64,000 nucleotides of DNA from Cupriavidus basilensis (GCF_000876015.1 NZ_BBQM01000034.1:1-64000), one strand, 5' to 3'. Shown: positions 1 to 15,124, counted from the first letter of the stretch. Made by a program: numbers and translations. The notes: generated by a model not told the origin, from the letters alone.

Positions 1-78
1 TTTGACTTTGACTTTGACTTTGACTTTGACTTTGACTTTGACTTTGACTTTGACTTTGACTTTGACTTTGACTTTGAC
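1..78. repeat. (TTTGAC)13 hexanucleotide tandem repeat
   Basis: Thirteen exact head-to-tail copies of TTTGAC fill the first 78 bases. The array may continue to the left of the window. Each unit contains TTGAC, so on the plus strand it resembles a ladder of -35 boxes. It lies downstream of gltD in a gene-free stretch (1-270) in which I see no credible coding sequence. Perfect hexamer arrays of this length are prone to slippage, so copy number may vary between isolates. Confidence 0.95.
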
Positions 79-119
79 GTTCAGCCGTTAATGTTAAGCA
101 GTTGACTTTGACGTTCAGC
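68..119. repeat. 18-bp direct repeat at the edge of the TTTGAC array
   Basis: The 18-mer TTGACTTTGACGTTCAGC occurs at 68-85 and again at 102-119. Each copy is followed by a related GTTAAG-containing tail (ending near 98 and 132). The hexamer array therefore appears to be the expanded end of a larger, degenerate duplication. No function is assigned. Confidence 0.8.
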
Positions 120-194
120 AGCCAACGTTAAGACACCGACTTCAAAATCAACCAGTTGACACCAAACTCAAAGCCCCCAGCAAAAAAACAAAAA

Positions 195-226
195 ACCCGC
201 CCCAGGCTCACAGCCCCAAGACGGGT
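195..226 (-). terminator. Rho-independent terminator of gltBD
   Basis: On the minus strand, ACCCG (226-222) pairs with CGGGT (199-195) around an inner GGCT/AGCC stem. This is followed by a T-rich run (six T, G, seven T). It sits about 45 bases after the gltD stop, in the right place to end the gltB-gltD transcript. The stem is bulged, so strength is uncertain. Confidence 0.55.
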
Positions 227-270
227 CCACCAGCCACCCTACAGCCGGCAAGGCACAAGAAACAAAAAAC

Positions 271-1746
<1,476 letters not shown>

Positions 1747-1880
1747 GTTGCGTCCTTGGTCTTGCTGGGCGGCACCGGCGCATGCGCCGGCCCCGCTGTG
1801 AGGTCAGTATCTTGTGAGCCGGCGGCGCGGGCCGCGCCGCCGCTCCTGCTTGGTCGGGCCCGCGGGCCCTGCCTGCGAAC

Positions 1881-6695
<4,815 letters not shown>

Positions 6696-6862
6696 GGGCT
6701 TGATTCCGGTGAGGGCTGCGCAGCCAGCAGGGCAGACCGGAACGGGGACCGCACTCTGCCACCTGGGCCGGCCGGGGCCGGGAGCGGGATGACGAGAGGG
6801 ACAGCGGGGCCGCAGCGGCGTACGCAAGCGTGACGCGCCGCACAATGAATGTGGGTGGAGGA

Positions 6863-6891
6863 ACTATAAAAGAATCATCCACGTCTCGCAA
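6863..6891 (-). promoter_or_regulatory. Candidate sigma-70 promoter of gltBD
   Basis: On the minus strand a TTGCGA -35 box (6891-6886) is separated by 17 bases from a TATAGT -10 box (6868-6863). The start site would be near 6856, giving a leader of about 160 bases before the GTG of gltB. The 336 bases between gltB and the RAYT gene hold only this promoter and the AT-rich flank of the mobile element. Confidence 0.6.
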
Positions 6892-6897
6892 AAAATT

Positions 6898-7845
6898 TAA
6901 ATGGGGTCAGAAGATATTAAATCTCGCACCACAAACGGGATGGTCTTTATTTGGGGACATATTACTTTTTGGTGCATCGCGCGCCGTCCCGCGCACATCG
7001 GGCACCGCGACGGTTCAAGCCGCGCCGCCGCCTACGCAGCGCCGGGTTCGGGGTCCATGCCGCCCGCGCTGCGCCCCGGCGGCCGGCCCTTCGGCAACGG
7101 CTGCACGCGGCGCGTGCCCTGCCGCTCCAGCTGCGCCAGGAAAGCAGCATCGCCGAGCGGCCAGCCGCTGTGCGCGTGGCTGCGCAGCGTGGCCAGCGCC
7201 GCCGGCGACAGGCCTTCAGCCGCCACCGCGCGGTAGTTGGACTGGCGCTCGAACGGCGTATTGCCGAGCGCCCAATAGACGGAGTGATCGCTCACAAAGG
7301 GGCTGGCCTCGATGCCGGCGTGGTGGCGGTAGCTGCTCCAGCGGTCCGCCTCGGGCTGCGCGACCTCGCCGGCGCGCATGGCGTTGCCTTCCACGTACAG
7401 CATGGCCGGCAGCAGCCACTGCGCCGGGTCGAACACCGCGGAACGGAAGCGCCCGTCCCACAGCGTGCCGGTGCGCCCCGCGGCGCGGTTGAAGTAGCGC
7501 GCGTAGCGGCGCCCGACCGCCTGCATGGTCAGGCTGAGCGAGTCGGCCTGGCGCGGCGTGGCGACCAGATGCACGTGGTTGGGCCGCAGCGCGTAGGCGT
7601 GGATGGCGAGATCGTGCTCGCGCGCGGCCATGCGCAGGCAGTCCAGGTAGTGGACGTAGTCGTCGGGGCCGAGGAACACCGGCTGGCGGTTGTTGCCGCG
7701 CTGCAGTACGAGGGCGGGCAAGCCGGTCGGCGAAAAGCGGGGAAGTCGGGCCATGAGGGCAAACGCGGGAATCGGCGCCAGCGCCTTGCGGCGCGCCGGC
7801 AAAACCCGATGATAGCGCAGGCGCGCGCTGATCCGTCCCCAATTT
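6898..7845. mobile_element. RAYT element (REP-associated tyrosine transposase and flanks)
   Basis: A single-gene element lies between gltB and dgt. The left flank contains AAATGGGGTCAGA (from 6898) and ATTTGGGGAC (6949-6958). The right flank, read inward from the other strand, contains AAATTGGGGAC (7845-7835), so the ends carry imperfect inverted GGGGAC/GGGGTC motifs. The left flank is strikingly AT-rich compared with its GC-rich surroundings. Such GGGGTCAGA and GGGGACAGA motifs commonly flank RAYT genes in betaproteobacteria (family knowledge). Exact boundaries and target duplications cannot be fixed from one sequence. Confidence 0.65.
7032..7754 (-). CDS. REP-associated tyrosine transposase (IS200-like, Y1 HUH)
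   Basis: This 240-residue protein is an IS200/IS605-type Y1 transposase of the RAYT group. These act on single-stranded DNA and are linked to spread of REP sequences. The HUH metal motif is His60-Val-His62 in RPNHVHLVATP. The candidate nucleophile tyrosine is Tyr84 or Tyr87 in GRRYARYFNR, followed by the typical GTLWDGRFRSA. The ATG at 7754 (MARLPRF) is chosen over the upstream in-frame ATG at 7802 because homologues begin MARLPR. The gene is full length with no frameshift, so it may be active. The C-terminal 30 residues are Arg/Pro/Gly-rich. Confidence 0.88.
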   Translation of the reverse strand: MARLPRFSPTGLPALVLQRGNNRQPVFLGPDDYVHYLDCLRMAAREHDLAIHAYALRPNHVHLVATPRQADSLSLTMQAVGRRYARYFNRAAGRTGTLWDGRFRSAVFDPAQWLLPAMLYVEGNAMRAGEVAQPEADRWSSYRHHAGIEASPFVSDHSVYWALGNTPFERQSNYRAVAAEGLSPAALATLRSHAHSGWPLGDAAFLAQLERQGTRRVQPLPKGRPPGRSAGGMDPEPGAA

Positions 7846-7877
7846 GTCGGGGGCGTCCCGCTCCCCGCATGCGGCGC

Positions 7878-9017
7878 CTAGTTGCCGCCCTCGTGGACCG
7901 AGAAGATGCGGCGGTGCTCGCGGATCGCGTAGCGGTCCGTCATGCCGGCGATGTAGTGGGCGACCAGGCGCGCCTGATCGCGCCCCTGCCCGGCCTGGTA
8001 CTGCGGCGGCAGCAGGCGCGGATCGGCCATGAAGACGTCGAACAGGTCGGTGATGATGCGCTGCGCCTTGGCCGACATGCGCATCACGAGGTAGTGCCGG
8101 TACAGGTGGCGGAACAGGAAGCGCTTGAGTTCGGCGGCTTCCTCGCGCACGGCGGCGCTGAAGGCGACCAGCGGGCCGGCGGCGCGCACCGCCTCGATGT
8201 TGCGCGGGCCGGCTGCGGCGATATTGCGGCTGGTGGTCTCGATCAGGTCGACGATCAGCGTGTTGATCATGCGCCGGACGGTCTCGTTGATGACGCGCCG
8301 GCCGTTGATGCCCGGGAACGCGGTCATCGCCTCGGCGCGGTGGCGGCGCCACATCGGCACTTCGTCCATCTGCTCGAGCGTGAGCAGGCCGGAGCGCAGG
8401 CCGTCGTCGATGTCGTGGTTGTTGTAGGCGATCTCGTCGGCCAGGTTGGCCAGCTGGGCTTCCAGCGAGGGCTGGGTGCCTTCCAGGAAGCGCCGGCCCA
8501 GCTCGCCCAGCGCCGAGGCATTGACGCGCGAGCAGTGCTTGAGCACGCCCTCGCGCGTCTCGAAGGTCAGGTTGAGGCCGTCGAAGCCGCCGTAGCGCTC
8601 CTCCAGCTCGTCCACCACCAGCAGGCTCTGCAGGTTGTGCTCGAAGCCGCCGTGGTTCTTCATGCAGGTGTTCAGCGCGTCCTGCCCGGCGTGGCCGAAC
8701 GGCGTGTGCCCGAGGTCGTGGGCCAGCGAGATGGCCTCCACGAGGTCTTCGTTCAGGCGCAGGTTGCGGGCGATCGAGCGCGCGATCTGGGCCACTTCCA
8801 GGCTGTGCGTGAGCCGGGTGCGGAACAGGTCGCCCTCATGGTTGACGAAGACCTGGGTCTTGTATTCGAGCCGGCGGAAGGCCGTGCTGTGGATCACGCG
8901 GTCGCGGTCGCGCTGGAACTCGCTGCGCGAGGACGACGGCGGTTCGACGTGCACGCGCCCGCGCGACAGCGCGGAGCGGGCAGCATACGGAGCGAGATGG
9001 CTTTCGAGGTCGGTCAT
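7878..9017 (-). CDS. dgt: Deoxyguanosinetriphosphate triphosphohydrolase-like protein
   Basis: This 379-residue HD-domain protein is related to dGTPase, which hydrolyses dNTP to deoxynucleoside and triphosphate. Metal-binding residues are visible in THSLEVAQIARS and AHDLGHTPFGHAG, the H...HD pattern of the superfamily. It matches the shorter non-Enterobacterial Dgt-like group, whose substrate range may be wider than dGTP. It lies 70 bases downstream of aroB on the same strand, as in other Burkholderiaceae, so it probably ends the aroK-aroB-dgt transcript. Confidence 0.92.
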   Translation of the reverse strand: MTDLESHLAPYAARSALSRGRVHVEPPSSSRSEFQRDRDRVIHSTAFRRLEYKTQVFVNHEGDLFRTRLTHSLEVAQIARSIARNLRLNEDLVEAISLAHDLGHTPFGHAGQDALNTCMKNHGGFEHNLQSLLVVDELEERYGGFDGLNLTFETREGVLKHCSRVNASALGELGRRFLEGTQPSLEAQLANLADEIAYNNHDIDDGLRSGLLTLEQMDEVPMWRRHRAEAMTAFPGINGRRVINETVRRMINTLIVDLIETTSRNIAAAGPRNIEAVRAAGPLVAFSAAVREEAAELKRFLFRHLYRHYLVMRMSAKAQRIITDLFDVFMADPRLLPPQYQAGQGRDQARLVAHYIAGMTDRYAIREHRRIFSVHEGGN

Positions 9018-9087
9018 GCGGCAATCCGGTCGGCAGCCGGCCGGGGCTCGCGCCGCCGGCCGGGGTTGCGAGGCACAACCGATCGCG

Positions 9088-10194
9088 TCAGGCGACCGGC
9101 GCCTCGGTGGGCGGCCTGAGCACCGCGTGCTGCAGCGTAGCGCGCAGGTCGGCGTCCGGCACGGTGGTGATGAAGGCCTCGCCCAGCTTCCTGAGCAGGA
9201 TGAACTTGACGCTGCCGGCTTCCGCCTTCTTGTCCACTTTCATCAGTTCGATGTAGCGGTCGGTGCCGAGATCCGGCGCCACCACGGGCAGCATGGCCGC
9301 GCGCGTGAGCTGCGTCACGCGCGCGCGCGTCTCGGTGTCGATGAAGCCGAGCCGGTGCGACAGGTCGGCCGCCATCACCATGCCGCAGCCCACGGCCTCG
9401 CCGTGCAGCCATTCGCCGTAGCCCATGCCGGCCTCGATGGCATGGCCGAAGGTGTGGCCGAAATTGAGGATGGCGCGCAGGCCGCCCTCGCGCTCGTCCT
9501 GGGCCACCACCGCGGCCTTGATCTCGCACGAGCGCTGCACCGCCAGCGCCATCATGTCCGGGTCGCAGTCGTTGAGCGCGCGGATGTTGCGCTCGATCCA
9601 GCCGAAGTACTCGGCGTCGGCGATGGCGCCGTGCTTGATCACCTCGGCCAGGCCGGCGGCCAGTTCGCGCGCCGGCAGCGTGCGCAGCGTGTCGATGTCG
9701 GCGATCACCGCGTTGGGCTGGTGGAACGCGCCGATCATGTTCTTGCCGAGCGGGTGGTTGATGCCGGTCTTGCCGCCCACCGAGGAATCCACCTGCGCCA
9801 GCAGCGTGGTGGGCATCTGCACGAACGGCACGCCGCGCATGTAGCTGGCGGCGGCAAACCCGGTCATGTCGCCGACCACGCCGCCGCCGAGCGCGACCAG
9901 CGTGGTCTTGCGGTCGGCGCCGGCCCGGAGCAGCGCGTCGAAGATCAGGTTGAGCGTTTCCCACTGCTTGAACGCTTCACCGTCGGGCAGGGTCACGGTG
10001 CGCACGGTCTTGCCGAGCGCGGCCAGCGTGGCCTCCACGCGCGCCGCGTAGAGCGGGCCGACGGTCTCGTTGGTGACGATGACGGCATGGGTGCCGCGCA
10101 CGTGGGGACGCAGCAGCTCGGCCTGGTCGAGCAGGCCGGTGCCGATATGGATGGGGTAGCTGCGCTCCCCGAGGTCGACTTCAAGGGTGATCAT
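9088..10194 (-). CDS. aroB: 3-dehydroquinate synthase
   Basis: AroB converts DAHP to 3-dehydroquinate, the second step of the shikimate pathway, using NAD and a divalent metal. The 368-residue sequence has the NAD-binding ALGGGVVGDMTGF segment, the KTGINHPLGKN substrate-binding stretch and the HGEAV metal-ligand motif. An open frame extends upstream to 10296, but it lies inside aroK and lacks similarity to the family. The ATG at 10194 (MITLEV) is the natural start and overlaps the 3' end of aroK by 14 bases, indicating translational coupling. Confidence 0.96.
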   Translation of the reverse strand: MITLEVDLGERSYPIHIGTGLLDQAELLRPHVRGTHAVIVTNETVGPLYAARVEATLAALGKTVRTVTLPDGEAFKQWETLNLIFDALLRAGADRKTTLVALGGGVVGDMTGFAAASYMRGVPFVQMPTTLLAQVDSSVGGKTGINHPLGKNMIGAFHQPNAVIADIDTLRTLPARELAAGLAEVIKHGAIADAEYFGWIERNIRALNDCDPDMMALAVQRSCEIKAAVVAQDEREGGLRAILNFGHTFGHAIEAGMGYGEWLHGEAVGCGMVMAADLSHRLGFIDTETRARVTQLTRAAMLPVVAPDLGTDRYIELMKVDKKAEAGSVKFILLRKLGEAFITTVPDADLRATLQHAVLRPPTEAPVA

Positions 10195-10810
10195 CGTGAT
10201 TCCGGTCCTGCGCCGGCGGTGCTTCCGCGCCGTCGCCGTCGTCCTGCCCGGGCTCGCCCGGCTCTTCGGCGGCCACGCTGAAACCGGCCATTTCAAGTTG
10301 CATCAACACCATATTAGCAAGCTGGGCCACCGAGGGCTTGCCGGTTTCGATGATGAAGTCCGCCACCTCGCGGTAAAGCGGGTCGCGCTCGGCATAGAGC
10401 GCCTCGAGCCTGCCCTTCGGGTCCGCGGTCTGCAGCAGCGGGCGGTTGCGGTCGTGGCGCGTGCGCAGCCACAGGTCGTGCGGGCTGGCGCGCAGGTAGA
10501 CCACGGTGCCGCGCGCCTTCAGGTGCGCCCGGTTCTCCGGGCGCAGCACCGCGCCGCCGCCGGTGGCCAGCACGATGCCGCTGCGCTGGCTCAGCTCGTC
10601 GATCATGTGCGCCTCGCGCTCGCGGAAGCCCGCTTCGCCCTCATGCTCGAAGATGATCGGGATCCGCACGCCGCAACGCGCCTCGAGTTCGTGGTCCGAA
10701 TCGAAGAAGGGATAGTTCAGGCGCCGGGCCACGGTTCGGCCGACGGTGGTCTTGCCGGCACCCATCAGGCCGACAAAAAAGAGGTTCGGGCGGGTGGCTG
10801 TCACTGGCAT
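10181..10810 (-). CDS. aroK: Shikimate kinase
   Basis: AroK phosphorylates shikimate at the 3-hydroxyl using ATP. The Walker A loop is GLMGAGKTTVG, the shikimate-binding Asp is in FFDSDHE, GGG lies in LATGGGAVL, and the lid region has NRPLL. At 209 residues it is about 35 residues longer than typical enzymes. The extra part is an acidic Pro/Glu/Asp-rich tail (EEPGEPGQDDGDG) whose last codons overlap aroB. The tail is probably disordered and not catalytic. Confidence 0.95.
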   Translation of the reverse strand: MPVTATRPNLFFVGLMGAGKTTVGRTVARRLNYPFFDSDHELEARCGVRIPIIFEHEGEAGFREREAHMIDELSQRSGIVLATGGGAVLRPENRAHLKARGTVVYLRASPHDLWLRTRHDRNRPLLQTADPKGRLEALYAERDPLYREVADFIIETGKPSVAQLANMVLMQLEMAGFSVAAEEPGEPGQDDGDGAEAPPAQDRNHDDHP

Positions 10811-10966
10811 GTCGGGCGGCTGCCGGGTCTCTGGCCGGCCGCCGCAGTGGGAAACTGCGTCATCTTCTTATGTCGGGGCGATCCGGGCAAGTGGCACGGA
10901 GCGCGCGGGCGGCGGCCCGCCCCGTGTCCGCCCTGCCCTCCGCGCCGCCGGCCCGGCAATGAAAAA

Positions 10967-10990
10967 GGCCGCATCGCGCACGATGCGGCC
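10967..10990 (-). terminator. Rho-independent terminator or hairpin in aroK-pilQ spacer
   Basis: A perfect 10-bp stem (GGCCGCATCG with CGATGCGGCC) with a four-base loop is followed on the minus strand by TTTTTC. It lies about 90 bases after the pilQ stop and separates the pil operon from aroKB. Confidence 0.9.
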
Positions 10991-11081
10991 TCCCAGTCTA
11001 CTGCATCCGGCGGGCCGGGCGGGCCCGGCAGCGCCGCCGCCGGAGCCGCCGGCGGGCTTATTGGCGAACTTATTGGCGGAC

Positions 11082-13262
11082 TTATTTCAGCGAGACGCTC
11101 TCGTTGAGCACGCGCGGCGTCAGGAATACCAGCAGTTCGGTGCGGTTGTTGACCTTGGCGTTGTCCTTGAACAGGTTGCCGAGCACCGGGATGTCGCCGA
11201 GCCACGGCACCTTGTTGATGTTGGTGGACTCGGTCTGGCTGTAGATGCCGCCGATCACCACCGTGCCGCCGTTCTCCACCAGCACCTGGGTCTGCACGTG
11301 CTTGGTGTCGATGGCAAAGCCCGAGCTGGTCTGGATGCCCACGCTGTCCTTGTTGACGTCCACGTCCAGCAGCACGTTGCCTTCCGGCGTGATCTGCGGC
11401 GTCACCTCGAGCTTCAGGTTGGCCTTGCGGAACTGCACCGAGGTGGCGCCGCTGGAGGTGGCGGCCTGGTAGGGCAGCTCGGTGCCCTGCTCGATCAGCG
11501 CCTTGATGTTGTTGGCGGTGACCACGCGCGGGCTGGAGATGATCTTGCCGCGCCCGTCCGCTTCCAGCGCGGAGAGTTCGAGCGCGAGGAAGCGGCCGGC
11601 CGTATTGCTGAACAGGCTCACCGCCACCGACCCCGGGTTGACGCCGTTGATCGCCGCCGCCGGCAGGCTCAGCGCGGGGCTGTTGTCCCAGGTGGCGTTC
11701 TGCGTCACCGGGCTCACCACGTTGGTGTAGTTGTTGCCGTAGCCGGCGCCGGCGGTCTTGGAGGCAAAGCCGAGCCTGACGCCGAGGTTGCGGCTGAAGC
11801 TGTCGTTGGCCTCGACGATGCGCGCCTCGATGATGACCTGGCGCACCGGGATGTCGATCTTGCCGAGGAAGCTCTGCACCTCTTCGAGCTTGCTGCCGAT
11901 GTCCGACACGAACAGCTGGTTGGTGCGCGGATCGGCCGTCAGCGAGCCGCGCTTGGACAGCATGCGGGTATTGCTGGCCGCCGCGCCGCCCACGCCGCCC
12001 ACGCTACCGATGGCGCCCGTGCTGCCGAGCGCGCCGGCGCCGCCCGCGCCGCCGGTGCTGCCCACCGCGGCCAGGCCGAGCAGCATGCGCCGCACGTCCT
12101 CGGCGCGCTGGTAGTTCAGCTGGAACACCTGGCTGCGAATCGGCTCGAGGTCGTTGATCTGCTGCTGCGACTCGAGCTCGAGCTTTTCCTTGGTGGCCAG
12201 CTCGGCCTTGGGTGCCACCCACAGCACATTGCCGTTGCGGCGCGAGGCCAGCCCCTTGGCGTCCAGCACGATCTGCAGGGCCTGGTCCCAGGGCACGTCC
12301 TTCAGGCGCAGCGTCAGGTTGCCCTGCACGCTTTCGCTGGTGATGATGTTGAGGTTGGTGAAGTCGGCGAATACCTGCAGCAGCGAGCGGATGTCGATGC
12401 TCTGGAAGTTCAGCGAGAGCCGTTCGCCGCGGAAGCCCGCGCCGCTGATCAGCTTGGCCGGGTCTTCCTTGACCGGGCGCACCTCGACCACGAACTGCGT
12501 GTCGGTCTGGTAGGAGCTGTATTCCCAGTTGCCGCGCGGCTCGATGGTCAGGCGCGTGCTGCCGTTGTTGTCGCCGGCGCGCATGCCCTGCACCGGCGTG
12601 CCGAAGTCGCTCACGTCGTAGCGCCGGCGCAGGCCGTCGGGCAGCGCGGTGTTGAGGAAGTCCACCACCACGTTCTGGCCCTGCTGGGCGATGTTGATGC
12701 CGGAGTCGCGCGCGGACAGGTCCACCACGATGCGCCCGGCGCCGTCCGTGCCGCGGCGGAAGTCGATGTTGCGGATCGCCGGCCGGCTGGCCGCCGCCTG
12801 CGGCACCAGCGCCGCGGTCGGGGCGAAGGTCGGCACCGCCGTGCGCGCGCTCGGCGCCACGTTGTCGAGCAGCACCACGAACTGGCTGCCGCGCACTTCG
12901 GTGCGGTAGCTGGCGACGCGCGTGAGATCGAGGACCACGCGCGTGCGGTCGCCGATCTGCACCACGTTGGCGCCCTTGAGCAGCTTGCCGCCGAAATCGT
13001 ACTGCGCGCGGCCCTGGGCGAAGCCGGTATCGAGGAAGTCGATGGCGATCCGGGGCGGATTCTGCGTGGTGAAGTCCGCCGGCTTCTGCGCCGGCACCCC
13101 GGCGAGCTCGACCGTGAATATGGTCTGCTCGCCCGCGGTGGTGGCATCCACGCGCTTGACGGTATTGCCCGCCGTCGATTGCGCCATCGCGGCCGGCACA
13201 GCCAGCGCGAGCATCATGACCGCGGCGCCCGCAAGCGCCCGGTACCAGCGACCCATGATCAT
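11082..13262 (-). CDS. pilQ: Type IV pilus secretin PilQ
   Basis: PilQ forms the outer-membrane secretin ring through which type IV pili are extruded. The 726-residue product has an N-terminal signal peptide (AGAAVMMLALAVPAAMAQ) and AMIN domains in roughly the first 300 residues. Secretin N domains follow, interrupted by a Gly/Ala/Ser-rich linker near residues 430-460, and then the C-terminal secretin domain ending VPWLGDIPVLGNLFK...ELLVFLTPRVL. The ATG at 13262 overlaps the pilP stop by four bases (ATGA). A second ATG at 13256 is possible. The upstream open frame lies inside pilP/pilO and is rejected. Confidence 0.96.
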   Translation of the reverse strand: MIMGRWYRALAGAAVMMLALAVPAAMAQSTAGNTVKRVDATTAGEQTIFTVELAGVPAQKPADFTTQNPPRIAIDFLDTGFAQGRAQYDFGGKLLKGANVVQIGDRTRVVLDLTRVASYRTEVRGSQFVVLLDNVAPSARTAVPTFAPTAALVPQAAASRPAIRNIDFRRGTDGAGRIVVDLSARDSGINIAQQGQNVVVDFLNTALPDGLRRRYDVSDFGTPVQGMRAGDNNGSTRLTIEPRGNWEYSSYQTDTQFVVEVRPVKEDPAKLISGAGFRGERLSLNFQSIDIRSLLQVFADFTNLNIITSESVQGNLTLRLKDVPWDQALQIVLDAKGLASRRNGNVLWVAPKAELATKEKLELESQQQINDLEPIRSQVFQLNYQRAEDVRRMLLGLAAVGSTGGAGGAGALGSTGAIGSVGGVGGAAASNTRMLSKRGSLTADPRTNQLFVSDIGSKLEEVQSFLGKIDIPVRQVIIEARIVEANDSFSRNLGVRLGFASKTAGAGYGNNYTNVVSPVTQNATWDNSPALSLPAAAINGVNPGSVAVSLFSNTAGRFLALELSALEADGRGKIISSPRVVTANNIKALIEQGTELPYQAATSSGATSVQFRKANLKLEVTPQITPEGNVLLDVDVNKDSVGIQTSSGFAIDTKHVQTQVLVENGGTVVIGGIYSQTESTNINKVPWLGDIPVLGNLFKDNAKVNNRTELLVFLTPRVLNESVSLK

Positions 13263-13792
13263 GCCGACCCCTCCAGCTTCAGGCTGGTCATTTTCTCTTT
13301 CCACTCGGCTACCCCTTCCCGGACCAATTCGCGCAACACGATCTCCTGATCGCTGATGCGGACCACCCGGCCGTAGTTCTGGCCGAGATACTGACCCACC
13401 TTGACGTGGTGGATCTTGTTGTCTACCAGCACGACGCCATAGGTTTCCCCGTGGTTGCGCATCGCGCCCAGCATCTTGAAATTCTCCAGCGGGTAGTCCT
13501 CCAGCGGCTCGTGCTGCCGGCCGGACTCCGGCGACTCGGACAGGACCCGGTTGAGGTCGCCGATCTTGTTCTGGGCGAACGGCTCGGGCGCGCTGCGCCC
13601 GGCGTACTCGCGCGGCACGTAGGGCTTGGGCTCGGGCAGCGGCGCCGGCGGCGGCGCCTTGGCCGCGCGCGCCTGGGCCATCCACTGGCGCAGGCCGTCT
13701 TCCTCGCTGGCCCCGCAGGCCGCCAGCAGCGCGGCGCCGAGCAGCGCGCACGCGCACGCGCGCAGGCCGGAGGCCCGGATCGCTGGCATCAT
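13259..13792 (-). CDS. pilP: Type IV pilus assembly lipoprotein PilP
   Basis: This 177-residue inner-membrane lipoprotein links the PilMNO platform to the PilQ secretin. The signal peptide ends in a lipobox, LLAACG, with the lipidated Cys near residue 26. The rest has the PilP beta-domain pattern (GVVLVDNKIHHVKVGQYLGQNYGRV). It starts at 13792, overlapping the pilO stop by four bases, and stops inside the pilQ start, so translation is coupled through the operon. Confidence 0.94.
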   Translation of the reverse strand: MMPAIRASGLRACACALLGAALLAACGASEEDGLRQWMAQARAAKAPPPAPLPEPKPYVPREYAGRSAPEPFAQNKIGDLNRVLSESPESGRQHEPLEDYPLENFKMLGAMRNHGETYGVVLVDNKIHHVKVGQYLGQNYGRVVRISDQEIVLRELVREGVAEWKEKMTSLKLEGSA

Positions 13793-14469
13793 TTCTTCGC
13801 TCCCGCAGCCGTCTTGGCCGCCGCGGCTTCCGCCTTGCGCTGCGCCGCCTGTTCGTCGGGGTCGAGCGCGCGGTAGGCCATCGCCACGGCCTCCATCGCC
13901 AGCCCGCCATCCTTGCCGGTGGTGAACTGCATCCCCTGCATCGACACGATGCGCGACAGCGCGGCCACGTCGGCGTTGAACTGCGCCACGTCGTGGTAGC
14001 GGCCCGTCACCTTCAGGTTGACCGGGATCTCGGCGAAGTAGGGCTTGATCACGGCAGCCTGCGGCTTGAACAGTTCGAACTGCAGGCCGCGCGCCACGCC
14101 GGCGTGGTTGACGTCGGCCAGCAGCGCGTCCATCTCGGTCTTGTTGGGCAACTGGCGCTCGACCAGCGCCACGCGCTGCTCCACCTCGGCCTTCTGCTTG
14201 CGCAGCGCGTCCAGGTTGGCGACCTGCGCCACCTTGGACTGGTAGGCCTGCTTCAGGCTTTCCTGCTCGAGATGCTTGCGGTCGAGCTCGTCGAGCTTGC
14301 CGCTCCAGTAGAACTGCCAGCCCAGCACCAGCACCAGCAGCGCCGCCAGCACCGCGAACAGCACGCGCGGCGCGGCCGGCCAGGTTTCGGGCTCGTTGAG
14401 GTTGATGCCGCGGAACTGCGCGCCGAGGTCGTTGAGCGCGGCCAGCGAGATTTCGGAATTGAGTGCCAT
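13789..14469 (-). CDS. pilO: Type IV pilus inner-membrane protein PilO
   Basis: PilO (226 residues) pairs with PilN in the inner-membrane alignment complex of type IV pili. One membrane segment lies near residues 33-50 (VLFAVLAALLVLVLGWQFYW). A Gln/Glu/Lys-rich coiled coil follows (residues about 60-110), and then a ferredoxin-like periplasmic domain. The C-terminal tail is Ala/Lys-rich. It is one base from pilN and overlaps pilP by four bases. Confidence 0.94.
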   Translation of the reverse strand: MALNSEISLAALNDLGAQFRGINLNEPETWPAAPRVLFAVLAALLVLVLGWQFYWSGKLDELDRKHLEQESLKQAYQSKVAQVANLDALRKQKAEVEQRVALVERQLPNKTEMDALLADVNHAGVARGLQFELFKPQAAVIKPYFAEIPVNLKVTGRYHDVAQFNADVAALSRIVSMQGMQFTTGKDGGLAMEAVAMAYRALDPDEQAAQRKAEAAAAKTAAGAKK

Positions 14470-14470
14470 A

Positions 14471-15124
14471 TCAGCCCTTGCCCGTGCGTGCGCCCTGCGC
14501 CGCGGCGCCGCTGGCGGCGCCCGCGCGGCCCTTCTTGCCGTCGTCCGGCACCTCGGGCGCGCGGTAGGCGAAGCGCATGGAGAAGTCGAACAGGCGCCGC
14601 TGCTCGCGCAGGTTGTTGGTCATCATCACGGCCTTCGATTCGACCAGCTCGGCCTTGTCCAGCCAGCTCACCTGGCCGAGGTTGCGCAGCAGTTCCGAGA
14701 CGCGCTCGTTCGACTGCGCGATGCCGGTCACGGTGAAGACGTCGCCGGCCTGCTTGAGCGTGGTCAGGTAGACGCCCTCGGGCACCTGGCGCACCAGTTC
14801 CTCGAGCAGTTGCACCGGGCGGTTGCGCTCGTTCTGCAGGCCCTCGATGGCCTTCTGCCGCTGCAGCAGCCCGTCGATGTCCTTGCGCAGCGTGTTGACT
14901 TCGCGGATCTGCACGTCGAGGCGGCTGTTCTCGGTGGCCAGCACCTGGTTCAGCCCCGTCTCCGCGTCGACGCGGCTGTCGATGTACCAGCCGCCGATCA
15001 GCACCACCAGCGCGCCGGCTCCCGCCGCGCCGCCGAGCATGGCGTAGACCTTCTTGCGGCGCGAAGCCTTGCGGGCCTCGTGGTACGGCAGCAGGTTGAC
15101 GGTCGGGATCGTGTTGGTAGGCAT
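14471..15124 (-). CDS. pilN: Type IV pilus inner-membrane protein PilN
   Basis: PilN (217 residues) binds cytoplasmic PilM through its conserved N-terminal peptide, here INLLPYHEARKASRRKK in the variant TVNLLPYHEARK. One membrane segment (AGALVVLIGGWYI) precedes a coiled coil and a periplasmic domain. The C-terminal 20 residues are Gly/Ala-rich. It follows pilM by 18 bases. Confidence 0.94.
   Translation of the reverse strand: MPTNTIPTVNLLPYHEARKASRRKKVYAMLGGAAGAGALVVLIGGWYIDSRVDAETGLNQVLATENSRLDVQIREVNTLRKDIDGLLQRQKAIEGLQNERNRPVQLLEELVRQVPEGVYLTTLKQAGDVFTVTGIAQSNERVSELLRNLGQVSWLDKAELVESKAVMMTNNLREQRRLFDFSMRFAYRAPEVPDDGKKGRAGAASGAAAQGARTGKG

Noticed and set aside
11082..13910. PilQ extended to 942 residues
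   Set aside because: The additional N-terminal part reads through pilP and pilO in the wrong frame; a signal peptide begins at 13262.
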